Numbered from the stretch's first letter, positions 7,249 to 16,156 are shown. The stretch is DNA of 64,000 nt from Paenibacillus alginolyticus DSM 5050 = NBRC 15375 (GCF_000422905.1 NZ_AUGY01000008.1:1-64000), one strand, 5' to 3'. Made by a program: numbers and translations. Notes: generated from the letters alone by a model not told the origin.

Positions 7249-8022
7249 TCATTTATGAACCAGACCTGTAGTAATCTCTAGCTCATACCTATGACTTTCC
7301 GGCATTTGTGCAGAGTAAGCCAAGCGAACAGCACGTTCAATATCATAAGGAACACGTACGAATTGAATCGCAAACCCTGCTTCCACTTGGACTTCAGCTT
7401 CCCCCTCCAAAACACAGTAGCAGGCTTGCGGAATGCCGTCATACGGTGTTCCTACACTTCCAACATTAAAGAGCATCAAACCGCTGCTGGCTTGCTTCAC
7501 AGAGCGTTTCTCCGATGGATTTTTGATGGTTATAAGATAGGGAATATGAATGTCACCATAGCCGACAATATCAGGCTGCTTGCCATCTTCAGATTGACCT
7601 GTCATCTCCGTATTTTGAAACATGGCGAGGCGTTCTTGCTTGGAGGCCTTGCGTTTCACTCTATGATAGACACTCTGCGCAGAAGCGTGGAACAATCGGA
7701 ACAATTTGCCGCTTACATTCAAATCAACAGAGAAAGGCAGCTGTTTCAAGTAAGCAAGCCTATCCTCACCAAGCTGCTGCTGATGCCACAATCCGGCAGG
7801 CTGTTCTTGCGGGAGGGTAATCCCTAAATCCCAGTTTCCTTGAACAACGGATTCACATACCTCCTTAACACGATCAACGACAGCAACGGAATCGGGCCCT
7901 TTACCCACAAGGTCGCCCAAACATATAATACGTTTTATTCTTCGGCGTTTAATATCTAAAAGCACAGCTTCCAGTGCAGGTAAATTTCCATGAATATCCG
8001 AAATGATTGCGATTTTCTCCAA
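7249..8022 (-). CDS. Metallophosphoesterase (YfcE/MJ0936-like)
   Basis: The protein begins with the phosphoesterase signature IAIISDIHGNLPALEAVL, followed by the second metal motif CLGDLVGKGPD and then GNWD, which replaces the usual GNHD. Further metal-binding positions appear as FHAS, GYGDIHIPY and NVGSVGTP. This is the layout of the calcineurin-like, MJ0936-type family, which hydrolyses phosphodiesters or phosphomonoesters. I place the start at TTG 8022 behind AAAGGGAA; an in-frame ATG at 8067 has no ribosome site. The GYGDIH in place of GHTH and the GNWD variant are departures that could change substrate use. Single-gene unit, divergent from capA-like. Confidence 0.8.
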   Translation of the reverse strand: MEKIAIISDIHGNLPALEAVLLDIKRRRIKRIICLGDLVGKGPDSVAVVDRVKEVCESVVQGNWDLGITLPQEQPAGLWHQQQLGEDRLAYLKQLPFSVDLNVSGKLFRLFHASAQSVYHRVKRKASKQERLAMFQNTEMTGQSEDGKQPDIVGYGDIHIPYLITIKNPSEKRSVKQASSGLMLFNVGSVGTPYDGIPQACYCVLEGEAEVQVEAGFAIQFVRVPYDIERAVRLAYSAQMPESHRYELEITTGLVHK

Positions 8023-8140
8023 CGTTTTCGTTCCCTTTCTCTGATGAACTCGAATGACCATAGCCATGCTTCAGTTATACCACAAGGCATATGAATGTGA
8101 AAATGTGAGTCTCTTACTATTACCCAACCAGGGATTCTTC

Positions 8141-8149
8141 TGCTATAAT
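8141..8149 (+). promoter_or_regulatory. Extended -10 promoter for the CapA-like gene
   Basis: TGC-TATAAT is an extended -10 element 28 bases before the start codon. A good -35 is not evident, as is common for promoters of this type. Confidence 0.55.
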
Positions 8150-8176
8150 TTGTAGGGGGAAAGGGGAATGTTTTGA

Positions 8177-9454
8177 TTGGAATCCAGACAAGATCGTCAC
8201 CGTAAACCGAAAAAAGAACGCTCTACGAACAAGAAGACCCCGCTCAAAGTAATTGGGGGACTAACACTCGCCGCAGCAGCTTGTTTTGCTATTGGCATAG
8301 GCGCTTCCTATTGGACATCGAACAGTAAATCAGCAGAAGAGCAAGATTCAGCATCATCACCAGTGGCTAGTGTTTCGCCTGTTCCAACCAAACCAACGAA
8401 TACAGCTAGATCAGCTAGTGCGCAGCCTAGCGCAAAGCCTAGCCCAGAGTCTACGGCAAAAGCGGTTATCCCGACTCCTGCACCTACCGCATCGAGTGAG
8501 CCCACGAGCAGTGGCGGGCAAGTGAAGTTAACTTTTGTGGGTGATGTGTTGATGGCCTCCAAAGTGGAAGATATTTTAAAACAAAAAGGCTATGATTATC
8601 CTTATACGAATGTAAAAGACTTTCTGAGCAAGCCCGATTATACGATTGCTAATTTGGAAACACCCATAACGACTAGAGGTACAGTTCAAAAAAAGGATTA
8701 TGTCTATCGTTCTTCACCGATGGCGTTGCCTGCTTTGAAAGCTTCCGGAATTGATATCGTTAATCTAGCGAATAACCATGTGATGGATTATGGGACGGAA
8801 GGTTTGCTGGACACGATGGATGCCCTTGATCAAGAGGGAGTTAAGCGAGTTGGAGCGGGCAAGGATTTGGAAGAAGCCTATCGACCGGTCATCGTGGAAA
8901 AAGATGGCGTGAAAATTGCCTTCTTCGGCTTCAGTCGAGTCGTTCCAGAAGCCTCATGGAAGGCAGGTCCTGGCCATGCCGGCGTAGCTGAAACCTATAG
9001 TTACAAGTTGCCAGTGGAAGCCATTCAGAAAGCAAAAGAAAGCGCTGACCTGGTTGTTGTTGTAACTCACTGGGGAGTGGAAAGAAGCGATAATCCGGAT
9101 AATAATCAGAAAGACCTGGCTCATCGCTACATCGATGCTGGCGCTGATCTAATCGTAGGCGGTCATCCGCATGTCTTACAAGGCTTTGAGCAATACAAAG
9201 GCAAATGGATTGCTTATAGTTTAGGCAATTTCATTTTTACAACCAATGATACCCCGAAGACTTGGGAGACCGTTATTTTAGAAGCTGCATGTTCCAAAGA
9301 TAAACAATGCGATATCCACCTTGTGCCAATTTTGACTAAAGCAGCACTGCCGACTCCGATGAGTACGGAAGATGGTGCAAAGCTCTTTCAGCGTTTGAGT
9401 AAAATCTCGATAGGCGCTCAAGTTGATGCGCAAGGAAATGTTAGCAAGAAATAA
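8177..9454 (+). CDS. CapA-family protein, membrane anchored
   Basis: The 425-residue protein has a basic N-terminus, a membrane helix at about residues 25-45, a long Ser/Thr/Pro/Ala linker (about 50-112) and a CapA domain. The domain shows LTFVGDVLMASK, NLETPIT, NLANNHVMDYG, THWGVE, GGHPHVLQG and YSLGNFIF, all typical of the metallophosphatase-like fold named for poly-gamma-glutamate synthesis. Stand-alone homologues without capB/capC are common, so polyglutamate production is not implied. The start is TTG 8177 behind AAGGGG. The domain is expected on the outer face of the membrane. It is followed 17 bases later by a FAH-family gene, probably in the same transcript. Confidence 0.85.
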   Translation: MESRQDRHRKPKKERSTNKKTPLKVIGGLTLAAAACFAIGIGASYWTSNSKSAEEQDSASSPVASVSPVPTKPTNTARSASAQPSAKPSPESTAKAVIPTPAPTASSEPTSSGGQVKLTFVGDVLMASKVEDILKQKGYDYPYTNVKDFLSKPDYTIANLETPITTRGTVQKKDYVYRSSPMALPALKASGIDIVNLANNHVMDYGTEGLLDTMDALDQEGVKRVGAGKDLEEAYRPVIVEKDGVKIAFFGFSRVVPEASWKAGPGHAGVAETYSYKLPVEAIQKAKESADLVVVVTHWGVERSDNPDNNQKDLAHRYIDAGADLIVGGHPHVLQGFEQYKGKWIAYSLGNFIFTTNDTPKTWETVILEAACSKDKQCDIHLVPILTKAALPTPMSTEDGAKLFQRLSKISIGAQVDAQGNVSKK

Positions 9455-9471
9455 GATGAGGAGCAATCAAC

Positions 9472-10098
9472 ATGACAGAAGCTGTTCGCAATATCTACTG
9501 CGTAGGTCGCAACTACCGGGCACATGCCGCAGAATTGGGGAATGATGTTCCGGATCAACCGATGATTTTTACCAAGCCGACACATGCACTTGCCTCAATG
9601 AATGGGGAAGAGTTGACGCTTCCAGGTAATCAAGGTGAGATTCACTACGAAACCGAGCTTGTTTTACATATCGCTAAACCTTATACAGAAGGCATCCAAG
9701 TGGATGATATTGTCGACAAGTATGCACTCGGCATTGACTTCACGCTTCGAGATGTTCAGAACGTCATTAAGAAGAAGGGTCAACCATGGCTGCCTGCCAA
9801 AGGCTTTCTGAAGTCAGCGCCAATCAGTACATTCCGACCATTCCCAGGAGCTTCAAAGCTGGCAGAATCGAACTTCCAGCTTCGCCAGAATGGACAGGTT
9901 GTTCAGAACGGCAACATCAGCAATATGATCTTCGATTTACAAACCATCATTGATTACATTGCCAAGCATTATGGTTTAGGTGCTGGCGATATCATCTTTA
10001 CGGGTACTCCGGAAGGGGTAGGTCCTGTGCATCAGGGTGATCGTTTGGAGCTGTTGTGGGGAGAAGAAGTATTCGGAGCTGTGACGATTAAGATGTAA
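9472..10098 (+). CDS. Fumarylacetoacetate hydrolase family protein
   Basis: The 208-residue protein has the length of single-domain FAH enzymes. It shows IYCVGRNYRAHAAELGN, the metal-binding block IHYETELVLHI, GIDFTLRDVQ and the terminal IIFTGTPEGVGPV. Family members hydrolyse or decarboxylate 2-oxo acids (fumarylpyruvate, oxaloacetate, 5-oxopent-3-ene-tricarboxylate), using a Mg or Mn held by the Glu residues of the second block. The substrate is unknown. GAGGAG precedes the ATG. It lies 17 bases after the CapA-like gene, and the pair ends with a strong terminator. Confidence 0.85.
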   Translation: MTEAVRNIYCVGRNYRAHAAELGNDVPDQPMIFTKPTHALASMNGEELTLPGNQGEIHYETELVLHIAKPYTEGIQVDDIVDKYALGIDFTLRDVQNVIKKKGQPWLPAKGFLKSAPISTFRPFPGASKLAESNFQLRQNGQVVQNGNISNMIFDLQTIIDYIAKHYGLGAGDIIFTGTPEGVGPVHQGDRLELLWGEEVFGAVTIKM

Positions 10099-10104
10099 CA
10101 AATC

Positions 10105-10152
10105 AAAGGGCAGTCTCTTAAGGTCATTAATGACCTGAGAGAACTGCCCTTT
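10105..10152. terminator. Bidirectional terminator
   Basis: AAAGGGCAGT (10105-10114) pairs with ACTGCCCTTT (10143-10152), with an inner AGGTCATTAATGACCT stem. It lies between the convergent FAH and HD-GYP genes. Confidence 0.9.
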
Positions 10153-10164
10153 CTCATTCCTTGA

Positions 10165-11352
10165 TCAAACTTCAGTTGGATCCTCTAAAGCAGCATCCGA
10201 ATATTGATCACGAACTTGAAGTATGGAAGGCAATTGTTGGAAAAATGCATCAACCACTTTGGGGTCAAAATGCTCGCCTTGCTCCTCTTTAAACAATTGC
10301 AAGATCCGATCGAGCTCCCAAGCTTTTTTGTAAACACGCTCACTGCCTAGTGCATCGAATACGTCTGCAATTGCTGTAATTCGGCCATAGATGTGGATCT
10401 CCTCGCCCTTGATTCCGCGTGGGTATCCGCGCCCGTTCCATTTCTCATGATGCTCGTAAGCGACAACAGCAGCCGTCTTCAGAATATGGCGATTGGAGTT
10501 TTTGAGCAAGTTATAGCCAATACGTGTATGATTCTGCATTAATTTGAATTCTTCATCCGTTAATTTGCCGGGTTTGGTTAAGATACTATCAGGGATTGCC
10601 ACCTTACCGATATCATGCATGGGCGAAGCCATTTTCAACAATTCAGCTTCTTCTTGGCTCATACCTAATCCTAAAGCTAGCAGATAAGAATATTCTGCTA
10701 CACGTTTCACATGATTTCCAGTCTCCTTGGACCTGCTCTCACCAATTTCCCCCATTCGGAAAATAATTTCTTTTTGCGTTTCCTCGATCTCATTCGTAAG
10801 CAAAGCAGATTCTAATGACTTACCCGCGTAGGAGGAAGCTAGTGTTAAATATTCCATGTCTTTATCTGAAAATTGTTCGCTTGCCGTCAGCTTATTAATA
10901 GCTTGGTAAGCACCCATAATTTCACCTTGGCTGTTTCGGAACGGAATAACCATGAGCGCTTTCGTGCGATAACCCGTTTGTTGGTCCGTTCGGAGAGCTC
11001 CATTCAGAAGATAGGACTTATACTCTTCATTTGAATATGCGTCATGTATAAATACAGCTTTATCATTCGTTACAGCATAGCCGACAAGTCCAGCCGTACT
11101 AGGAATGCGAATTTCGTCGAGACCGTGAGCCACTTTGGACCATAACTCATTTTTGTTCGTATCAAGCAACCAGACCGTACATCGATCAGAGACAATCATT
11201 TCTCGTCCCATATCGGCCATCAGCATAAGTACATTGTCGAGGATTCTTTCGTTCGCAATTTTGGCTGCATAGTCAAAGATGACACGCAGCATCTCTTGAG
11301 GATCTAGGTCACTTTTTAACTGGGACGTTGTATTGAATTGATCGTTCTCCAT
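10165..11352 (-). CDS. GAF and HD-GYP domain protein, probable c-di-GMP phosphodiesterase
   Basis: The 395-residue protein has an N-terminal GAF sensor domain (about 20-185) and a C-terminal HD-GYP domain. The catalytic HD pair is at 246-247 (MHDIGKV), and HHEKWNGRGYP at 301-311 carries the HH and GYP signatures. HD-GYP enzymes break down cyclic di-GMP, in some cases other cyclic dinucleotides. There is no receiver domain or membrane segment, so the input is probably a cytoplasmic small molecule or redox signal sensed by GAF. TAGGAGG lies close to the ATG. The gene is alone between terminators. It may lower the messenger sensed by the riboswitch at 2.6 kb, an inference only. Confidence 0.88.
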   Translation of the reverse strand: MENDQFNTTSQLKSDLDPQEMLRVIFDYAAKIANERILDNVLMLMADMGREMIVSDRCTVWLLDTNKNELWSKVAHGLDEIRIPSTAGLVGYAVTNDKAVFIHDAYSNEEYKSYLLNGALRTDQQTGYRTKALMVIPFRNSQGEIMGAYQAINKLTASEQFSDKDMEYLTLASSYAGKSLESALLTNEIEETQKEIIFRMGEIGESRSKETGNHVKRVAEYSYLLALGLGMSQEEAELLKMASPMHDIGKVAIPDSILTKPGKLTDEEFKLMQNHTRIGYNLLKNSNRHILKTAAVVAYEHHEKWNGRGYPRGIKGEEIHIYGRITAIADVFDALGSERVYKKAWELDRILQLFKEEQGEHFDPKVVDAFFQQLPSILQVRDQYSDAALEDPTEV

Positions 11353-11557
11353 GTCAGCCTCCTAACATTCACCGAACTTAGTTTATCATAAATTTCATAA
11401 AAATTGGCTACATCCTGTCGAGTTAACCAAAATTTTAGATGACTTTGTCGTTCTTAACGAAAGGAATGTAAATGTATGGCCACGAATACGACTGTGTTAC
11501 AATAAAAGAGATTTTTGAACGGTTAATAAAGGGGACGGAAGAATAGGAGTGCTGCAT

Positions 11558-12370
11558 GTGGTGTGGATTTGGGGTTTAGCTGGAAGCTTGATAATCGCAG
11601 GAGCGGCCTATTGGAAGCGATCCTTATCCTTATCCGGCCTTGCTGCTGCTGTACTGCTCGGTACGTCGATGTTTGCATTGGGAAGCTTAGCTTGGTTTGG
11701 GACACTTATCGCCTTCTTCGTATCCTCTACCTTATTGTCTAAACTCAAGCATCAACGAAAATCCGCAGCAGAAAGCGGTTATGCCAAAGGTGGAAGACGC
11801 GATGCCGGACAAGTTGCTGCAAATGGCGGTCTCGGTTTATTGCTATGTATAGGGAATGTGGTATGGCCCAATCCAGCTTGGTGGATTGTATTTGTTGGGG
11901 TTATGGCAACTGTCAATGCGGACACGTGGGCTACGGAAATAGGCGGAATGAGTAAATCAACACCGCGTTCAATCATTAACGGCAAGCGTGTTCCGGCTGG
12001 CACATCGGGTGGTGTAACTGGATTAGGACTGCTGGCTTCATTGCTGGGAGGAGCATTCATTGGTTTGGTTAGTGGATGGTTCGGTCAAATAGGCGAGTTC
12101 GGACATGAGGTAGGGACACTTGCAGCACTAATCATACTGGGGGCATTATCAGGCTTGATTGGTTCTTTGGCTGACTCTTGGCTCGGGGCAACGTTTCAAG
12201 TGATGTATCGGTGTCATGTTTGCGGGAAAACCATCGAGAAACCATTTCATTGTGATCAGAAAGCCGCGCAGATTCGCGGTATGAGTTGGATGACCAATGA
12301 TATCGTCAATGCCGTATCCTCGCTAGTCGGAGGCATGATGTGCTTAGCATTAATTAGTTGGCTATTTTAA
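11558..12370 (+). CDS. DUF92 family membrane protein
   Basis: The roughly 270-residue protein has five or more hydrophobic helices and the conserved DUF92 block NADTWATEIGGMSKSTPRSIINGKRVPAGTSGGVTGLG, here split by short variants. It also has the C-terminal SLADSWLGATFQ segment. Plant relatives include VTE6, a phytyl-phosphate kinase; bacterial members are uncharacterised, so a polyprenyl-phosphate kinase role is only a possibility. AGGAG at 11545 favours GTG 11558 as start; the frame stays open to a GTG at 11549 that overlaps the ribosome site. TGT-TACAAT near 11495-11503 may be the promoter. It ends in its own terminator. Confidence 0.85.
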   Translation: MVWIWGLAGSLIIAGAAYWKRSLSLSGLAAAVLLGTSMFALGSLAWFGTLIAFFVSSTLLSKLKHQRKSAAESGYAKGGRRDAGQVAANGGLGLLLCIGNVVWPNPAWWIVFVGVMATVNADTWATEIGGMSKSTPRSIINGKRVPAGTSGGVTGLGLLASLLGGAFIGLVSGWFGQIGEFGHEVGTLAALIILGALSGLIGSLADSWLGATFQVMYRCHVCGKTIEKPFHCDQKAAQIRGMSWMTNDIVNAVSSLVGGMMCLALISWLF

Positions 12371-12388
12371 AATACTACGAAACAATGG

Positions 12389-12430
12389 GCTGTCCCAATA
12401 ATGGTAAATACATTAGAGGGGCAGCTTTTT
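12389..12430 (+). terminator. Intrinsic terminator of the DUF92 gene
   Basis: GCTGTCCC (12389-12396) pairs with GGGGCAGC (12418-12425), followed by TTTTT. It is nested inside a wider imperfect inverted repeat at 12382-12400 and 12479-12497 (15 of 19 positions match). Confidence 0.75.
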
Positions 12431-12504
12431 CATGGATACAAGCATTTCAAGGTAGATACCTCTCAAGGTCTATAACCCTTTTGAGACATCCCCTTGTTGT
12501 TTGT

Positions 12505-12822
12505 TTAATGAATCGTCGAACCACTTGGTTCGGTTTGGTCTTTATCATTCGCTGGTTGCGGGGGAGCTGGGGGGAACAAGGCGTCCTGCAGTTGTTTTTC
12601 CAACTGACGCACTTTGCGCTGCAGCTTGTACTGACGTACGATCCCGAAGAGGCCAACAATCAGACCGCCTAACAAGGTTGAGGTTAAAATGACAAGGATC
12701 AAGGGTGTAGATGTTTGAGCAAACATGAAATTGACTTGAACCGGTTCGACATTAATGACGGCAAAAACAGCCGTTATGAGGGCGAATACTAAAGCAGATA
12801 TGAGAATCCATTGCATCTTCAT
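12505..12822 (-). CDS. LapA-domain small membrane protein
   Basis: The 105-residue protein has two hydrophobic helices, ISALVFALITAVFAVINV at the start and ILVILTSTLLGGLIVGLFG from about residue 41, joined by the NVEPVQVNF segment typical of the LapA domain. After these comes a basic, coiled-coil-prone stretch (KLQRKVRQLEKQL) and a Pro-rich tail. In proteobacteria LapA helps lipopolysaccharide assembly control; in Gram-positives its role is not known. AAGGA ten bases ahead supports ATG 12822. It converges on the DUF92 gene. Confidence 0.8.
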   Translation of the reverse strand: MKMQWILISALVFALITAVFAVINVEPVQVNFMFAQTSTPLILVILTSTLLGGLIVGLFGIVRQYKLQRKVRQLEKQLQDALFPPAPPQPANDKDQTEPSGSTIH

Positions 12823-12941
12823 CCATCAATCATCCTTTCACCCAAAATAAACGGCAACGCCGTCCTTCATGGACGGATGCGTTTATCTAGAAATATAGCC
12901 GACTTTATCATGTGAAACTTATAAATTCTTATATTTTGAGA

Positions 12942-12971
12942 AAAGGTTGAAGGCGCACGCCCTCAACCTTT
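12942..12971 (-). terminator. Intrinsic terminator of pepF
   Basis: Read leftward, AAAGGTTGAGGGC pairs with GCCTTCAACCTTT, followed by a T-rich tail. It lies just after the pepF stop. A further hairpin at about 12847-12886 (AAACG...CGTTT with CCGTCC/GGACGG) sits between this and the LapA gene and may be its leader. Confidence 0.8.
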
Positions 12972-12981
12972 ATCAGAACAA

Positions 12982-14889
12982 TTACTTCGTTAACTCTTCC
13001 ATTTGATCAAGCAGGGAGCTGAAGACACTCATCGCTTGCTTGATTGGTTCCGGTGTGGACATGTCGACACCGGCTTTTTTCAAGATGTTCAGCGAGTAGT
13101 CGCTGCCGCCGCTTTTTAAGAAGCCTAAGTAACGGTCTACAGCAGGCTGGCCTTCATCTAGAATTTGTTTCGCGAAGCTGGTAGCTGCCGAGAAGCCTGT
13201 TGCATATTTGTACACATAGAAGCTGTTATAGAAGTGAGGAATTCGAGCCCATTCCATCTCGATATCCTGATCCACGACCATGGAATTTCCATGATAAAGC
13301 TTATTCAAGCCATAGTAGATTTCACTGAATTCCTGTGGTGTCAGAGAATCTCCATTTTCTGATCTCTCATGTGTAATCATTTCGAACTCAGCAAACATCG
13401 TTTGACGGAATACCGTTGTTCTGAACTGATCCGCGTAGTAAGTAAGCAAGTAAAGCTTTTCTTTCGGATCAGTTACACGTTTCAATAAGTAATCCATGAG
13501 CAGTGCCTCATTAAGCGTTGAAGCGACTTCCGCAAGGAAAATCGTATACTGCGCATAACGGTACTCTTGGTTCTCATCAGACAAATACGAATGAATGGCG
13601 TGACCCATTTCGTGTGTCAATGTGAACATGCTGTTTAAGTTGTCCTTATGATTCAGAAGCACGTAAGGATGTGTGCCATAGGCACCCCAGCTATAAGCGC
13701 CGTTGCGCTTATTTTTGTTCTCATACACATCGATCCAGTGGTTATCGAAGCCGTCTTGAAGTATTTTCAAGTAATTTTCGCCTAATGGGGCTAAGCTTTT
13801 CTTAATTTCTTCTTTGGCTTGCTGGTAGGTGATGTCCATTTTAAACTCTTCAACAAGCGGAGCAAAAAGGTCATACATATGTAGTTCATCGACTTTAAGC
13901 AGCTTCTTGCGGAGCTTTAGATAACGCTGCAGCTGCGGCAAAGAATCGTGAATCGTGGAGATTAAGTTCGTATACACTTCTTTCTTAATATTGTCCCCAA
14001 ACAGGGTGGATTCAAGAACGGAAGGGTATTTACGTGCCTTGGCATAGAAGATATTTTTATTAATATTCGCGCTAAGCGTTGCGCCAATTGTATTCTTATT
14101 GTTGCGATAAGTTTCGTAGACAGCATGGAAGGCGTTTTTTCGAACTTCGGCGTCGCGGCTCTCTAGGAATTGAATGTAACTTCCATGAGTCAGTTCGACT
14201 TCCTCGCCTTTTTCGTTCTTAATTTTTGGGAATTTCAAATCGGCATTGTTCAGCATACCGAAGATGGTGCTAGGCGCTCCGGCCATGTTGCCCGCTTGAG
14301 CAAGCAGGGCTTCCTGATCCTTGGATAGCGTATGCGGCTTCTGGCGAATCATTTCCTCGAGTGTGTCCTTATAGAAAGATAAAGAAGGATCGTTCACCAG
14401 CTGCTGAAGCTTTTCATCCGATAAACTGAGAATTTCGGGTGAAATAAAGGAGAGTGCTTCGCCTACTTCGACACTAATTTTTTTTGCTTTATCAGATAAG
14501 GCCTGGTAGGTTGGTTCTGCTGTATCTTCATGGTGTTTCATGTTGGCATACACATACAGTCTTTCTGTTTTCACAGAGACTTCATCTTCCAACTGGAAAC
14601 ACTGCTTTACCGTAGCGGAATCGCTGAGTTTTCCTTGGAAGGCACTGATTTTGCCAAGCGAGGTTTTCACATTCTGAAATTCCTGTTCCCAAGCTTTCTG
14701 ATCGGGAAATAAATCCTCCAGATTCCATCGGTGCTCGGCCGGTACTTGCTTGCGTTCCAATATTTGAGTCATCGGAGCCCTCCTGTCCTTGTTTTGAGAT
14801 TGGGGTCTGTTATCCTTTGCATGTAATTCGGCTGCTGGGATCGAGCTTAGAAGAAGTCCCATAGCCGCAGTCACATAAATCCAGCGCAT
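12982..14889 (-). CDS. pepF: Oligoendopeptidase F (M3B), possibly two translation starts
   Basis: This zinc metallopeptidase matches the M3B family: an N-terminal alpha-helical domain and the catalytic HEMGH (13597-13611) followed by a downstream Glu-containing helix. PepF enzymes cut short peptides and normally lack a signal. A perfect AGGAGGG lies six bases before an internal ATG at 14772, giving the usual roughly 596-residue cytoplasmic form. The same frame continues to ATG 14889 behind GGGAG, adding 39 residues with a basic start, a hydrophobic core (WIYVTAAMGLLLSSIPAA) and an LHA site, which looks like a signal peptide. I report the long form and treat the internal start as equally likely. 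A GTG or ATG further up (14919) has no ribosome site. Confidence 0.88.
   Translation of the reverse strand: MRWIYVTAAMGLLLSSIPAAELHAKDNRPQSQNKDRRAPMTQILERKQVPAEHRWNLEDLFPDQKAWEQEFQNVKTSLGKISAFQGKLSDSATVKQCFQLEDEVSVKTERLYVYANMKHHEDTAEPTYQALSDKAKKISVEVGEALSFISPEILSLSDEKLQQLVNDPSLSFYKDTLEEMIRQKPHTLSKDQEALLAQAGNMAGAPSTIFGMLNNADLKFPKIKNEKGEEVELTHGSYIQFLESRDAEVRKNAFHAVYETYRNNKNTIGATLSANINKNIFYAKARKYPSVLESTLFGDNIKKEVYTNLISTIHDSLPQLQRYLKLRKKLLKVDELHMYDLFAPLVEEFKMDITYQQAKEEIKKSLAPLGENYLKILQDGFDNHWIDVYENKNKRNGAYSWGAYGTHPYVLLNHKDNLNSMFTLTHEMGHAIHSYLSDENQEYRYAQYTIFLAEVASTLNEALLMDYLLKRVTDPKEKLYLLTYYADQFRTTVFRQTMFAEFEMITHERSENGDSLTPQEFSEIYYGLNKLYHGNSMVVDQDIEMEWARIPHFYNSFYVYKYATGFSAATSFAKQILDEGQPAVDRYLGFLKSGGSDYSLNILKKAGVDMSTPEPIKQAMSVFSSLLDQMEELTK
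14772..14785 (-). promoter_or_regulatory. Strong internal ribosome site and start within pepF
   Basis: Reading leftward, AGGAGGG is followed by CTCCG and then ATG 14772. This would produce PepF without the signal-like extension. In the long frame the same bases encode an Arg-Arg-Ala-Pro segment. Confidence 0.7.
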
Positions 14890-14995
14890 TACGGTCACGC
14901 TCCCGGCATATTCCCACATGGGACGTGCTTGCTAAAATCCCATAACATGGTTTTCACCTAGTATGACCGTTAACCCATTCATTTATGATTATATG

Positions 14996-15030
14996 AAAAA
15001 GCTGGAAGGAAGTAAATTTACTTTCCGGCT
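14996..15030 (-). terminator. Intrinsic terminator after the small membrane gene
   Basis: Read leftward, AGCCGGAAAG pairs imperfectly with CTTCCTTCCAGCT, followed by TTTTT. The stem includes the stop codon of the 15018-15200 gene. Confidence 0.7.
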
Positions 15031-15200
15031 CCAAAGAAGCTAATTAAGATGAGTACAAACGATAACGAGACCATAACAATCGCCAGTAAGGCTAGGTATC
15101 GTTTCATTTGTGCCGGAAGGCTGTCTTTTTTCATAATCAAAATGATGGCTAGGCAGAAGGATACGAGTACAAATGTGATGATAGATCCGGAATCGGTCAT
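15018..15200 (-). CDS. Small two-helix membrane protein, unknown function
   Basis: The 60-residue protein has two hydrophobic helices (SIITFVLVSFCLAIILI and YLALLAIVMVSLSFVLILISFF) separated by a short basic loop. AAGGA lies ten bases before ATG 15200. It lies between the TerC-type exporter upstream and pepF downstream on the same strand, with its own terminator. I do not recognise a family. Confidence 0.6.
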   Translation of the reverse strand: MTDSGSIITFVLVSFCLAIILIMKKDSLPAQMKRYLALLAIVMVSLSFVLILISFFGAGK

Positions 15201-15288
15201 TGTTAAATCATCCTTATCCCTATAGAGTATGACACTTGCTAACTATCGCATGTTAGTATCTTTCGCTGTTCAAATGAAAACTCCTTTT

Positions 15289-16128
15289 TCAGCCGGCATG
15301 CGGCATCGTTTCATCCGGATTTTCATCATCGTCATCAGTCTTGACGAGTATGAATTTGCCGCGAGAATCCATTTTGACAGTAAACCGATCTTCGGCAGCA
15401 ATCTGTGCTTCTTCACTTAATTCCTTAGGAAGTGTCAGCTGACCGCTGTCCCCAACTTCGACCTGGTAGCCAATCATTTTCGACCACTTGCCTGCTGCAA
15501 GGACAAGAACGATGAGTAAACCAATGAACAACCATTTGCCAAGCGGATTTGAGTTGAAGTAAGGGGCAAGGAAATTCTCGCCAGTAATCATTTTTCCTGC
15601 TGTTAATACGAGCACACCTGCACCGATATAAAGGATCGACGGATGCTTCTCAATCCATTTGATGAATAGCGTACTGCCCCAAACAACGATAGGCACACTA
15701 ACCAGAAGCCCGATAATGACAAGTATGAAGTTGCCGTGAGCAGCGCCCGCTACAGCGATGACATTGTCGAGACCCATCACAGCATCTGCCACTATAATCG
15801 TACGAATGGCAGCCCAGATGCCGTCTTTGGCCTTAATGTCTCCGTGATTCTTCTTTTCACTAAGCAGTTTGTACGAAATCCAGAGGAGAAGGATACCGCC
15901 TGCCAGTAGAAGACCAGGAATTTTCAGAAGGGTAACTACGGCTACTGTTGCTAGAGCACGAATGACGATGGCGCCTATTGTACCCAAGAGGATGACTTGT
16001 TTTTGTGTTTCTTTTTTCAAATTACGAGCAGCCATACCGATAACGATTGCGTTATCTCCCGCAAGTACCAAATCAATGAGAATAATGCTGAGCAGTGAGA
16101 CGAAGAAACCTGTTGATAACCAATCCAT
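15289..16128 (-). CDS. TerC-family membrane protein, probable manganese exporter (YjbE/YkoY type)
   Basis: The 279-residue protein is a TerC-family integral membrane protein with about seven helices. The paired Asp-Asn motifs that line the ion path are visible: IDLVLAGDNAIVIG (about residues 18-31) and ADAVMGLDNVIAVAG (about 114-128). The C-terminus adds a soluble, Asp-rich tail of about 60 residues with a small beta region. Bacillus homologues (MeeF, MeeY) export Mn(II) or load it into exported enzymes. A yybP-ykoY manganese riboswitch directly upstream agrees with this role. The start follows AAGGGAG. It is otherwise a single-gene unit. Confidence 0.9.
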   Translation of the reverse strand: MDWLSTGFFVSLLSIILIDLVLAGDNAIVIGMAARNLKKETQKQVILLGTIGAIVIRALATVAVVTLLKIPGLLLAGGILLLWISYKLLSEKKNHGDIKAKDGIWAAIRTIIVADAVMGLDNVIAVAGAAHGNFILVIIGLLVSVPIVVWGSTLFIKWIEKHPSILYIGAGVLVLTAGKMITGENFLAPYFNSNPLGKWLFIGLLIVLVLAAGKWSKMIGYQVEVGDSGQLTLPKELSEEAQIAAEDRFTVKMDSRGKFILVKTDDDDENPDETMPHAG

Positions 16129-16156
16129 GAGCGAACACTCCCTTTAGCTGATTTTT

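Noticed and set aside
12382-12497. 116-bp segment with 19-bp imperfect terminal inverted repeats, possible MITE
   Set aside because: Only 15 of 19 positions match, no target duplication is clear, and an inner hairpin with a T-run explains it well as a transcription terminator.
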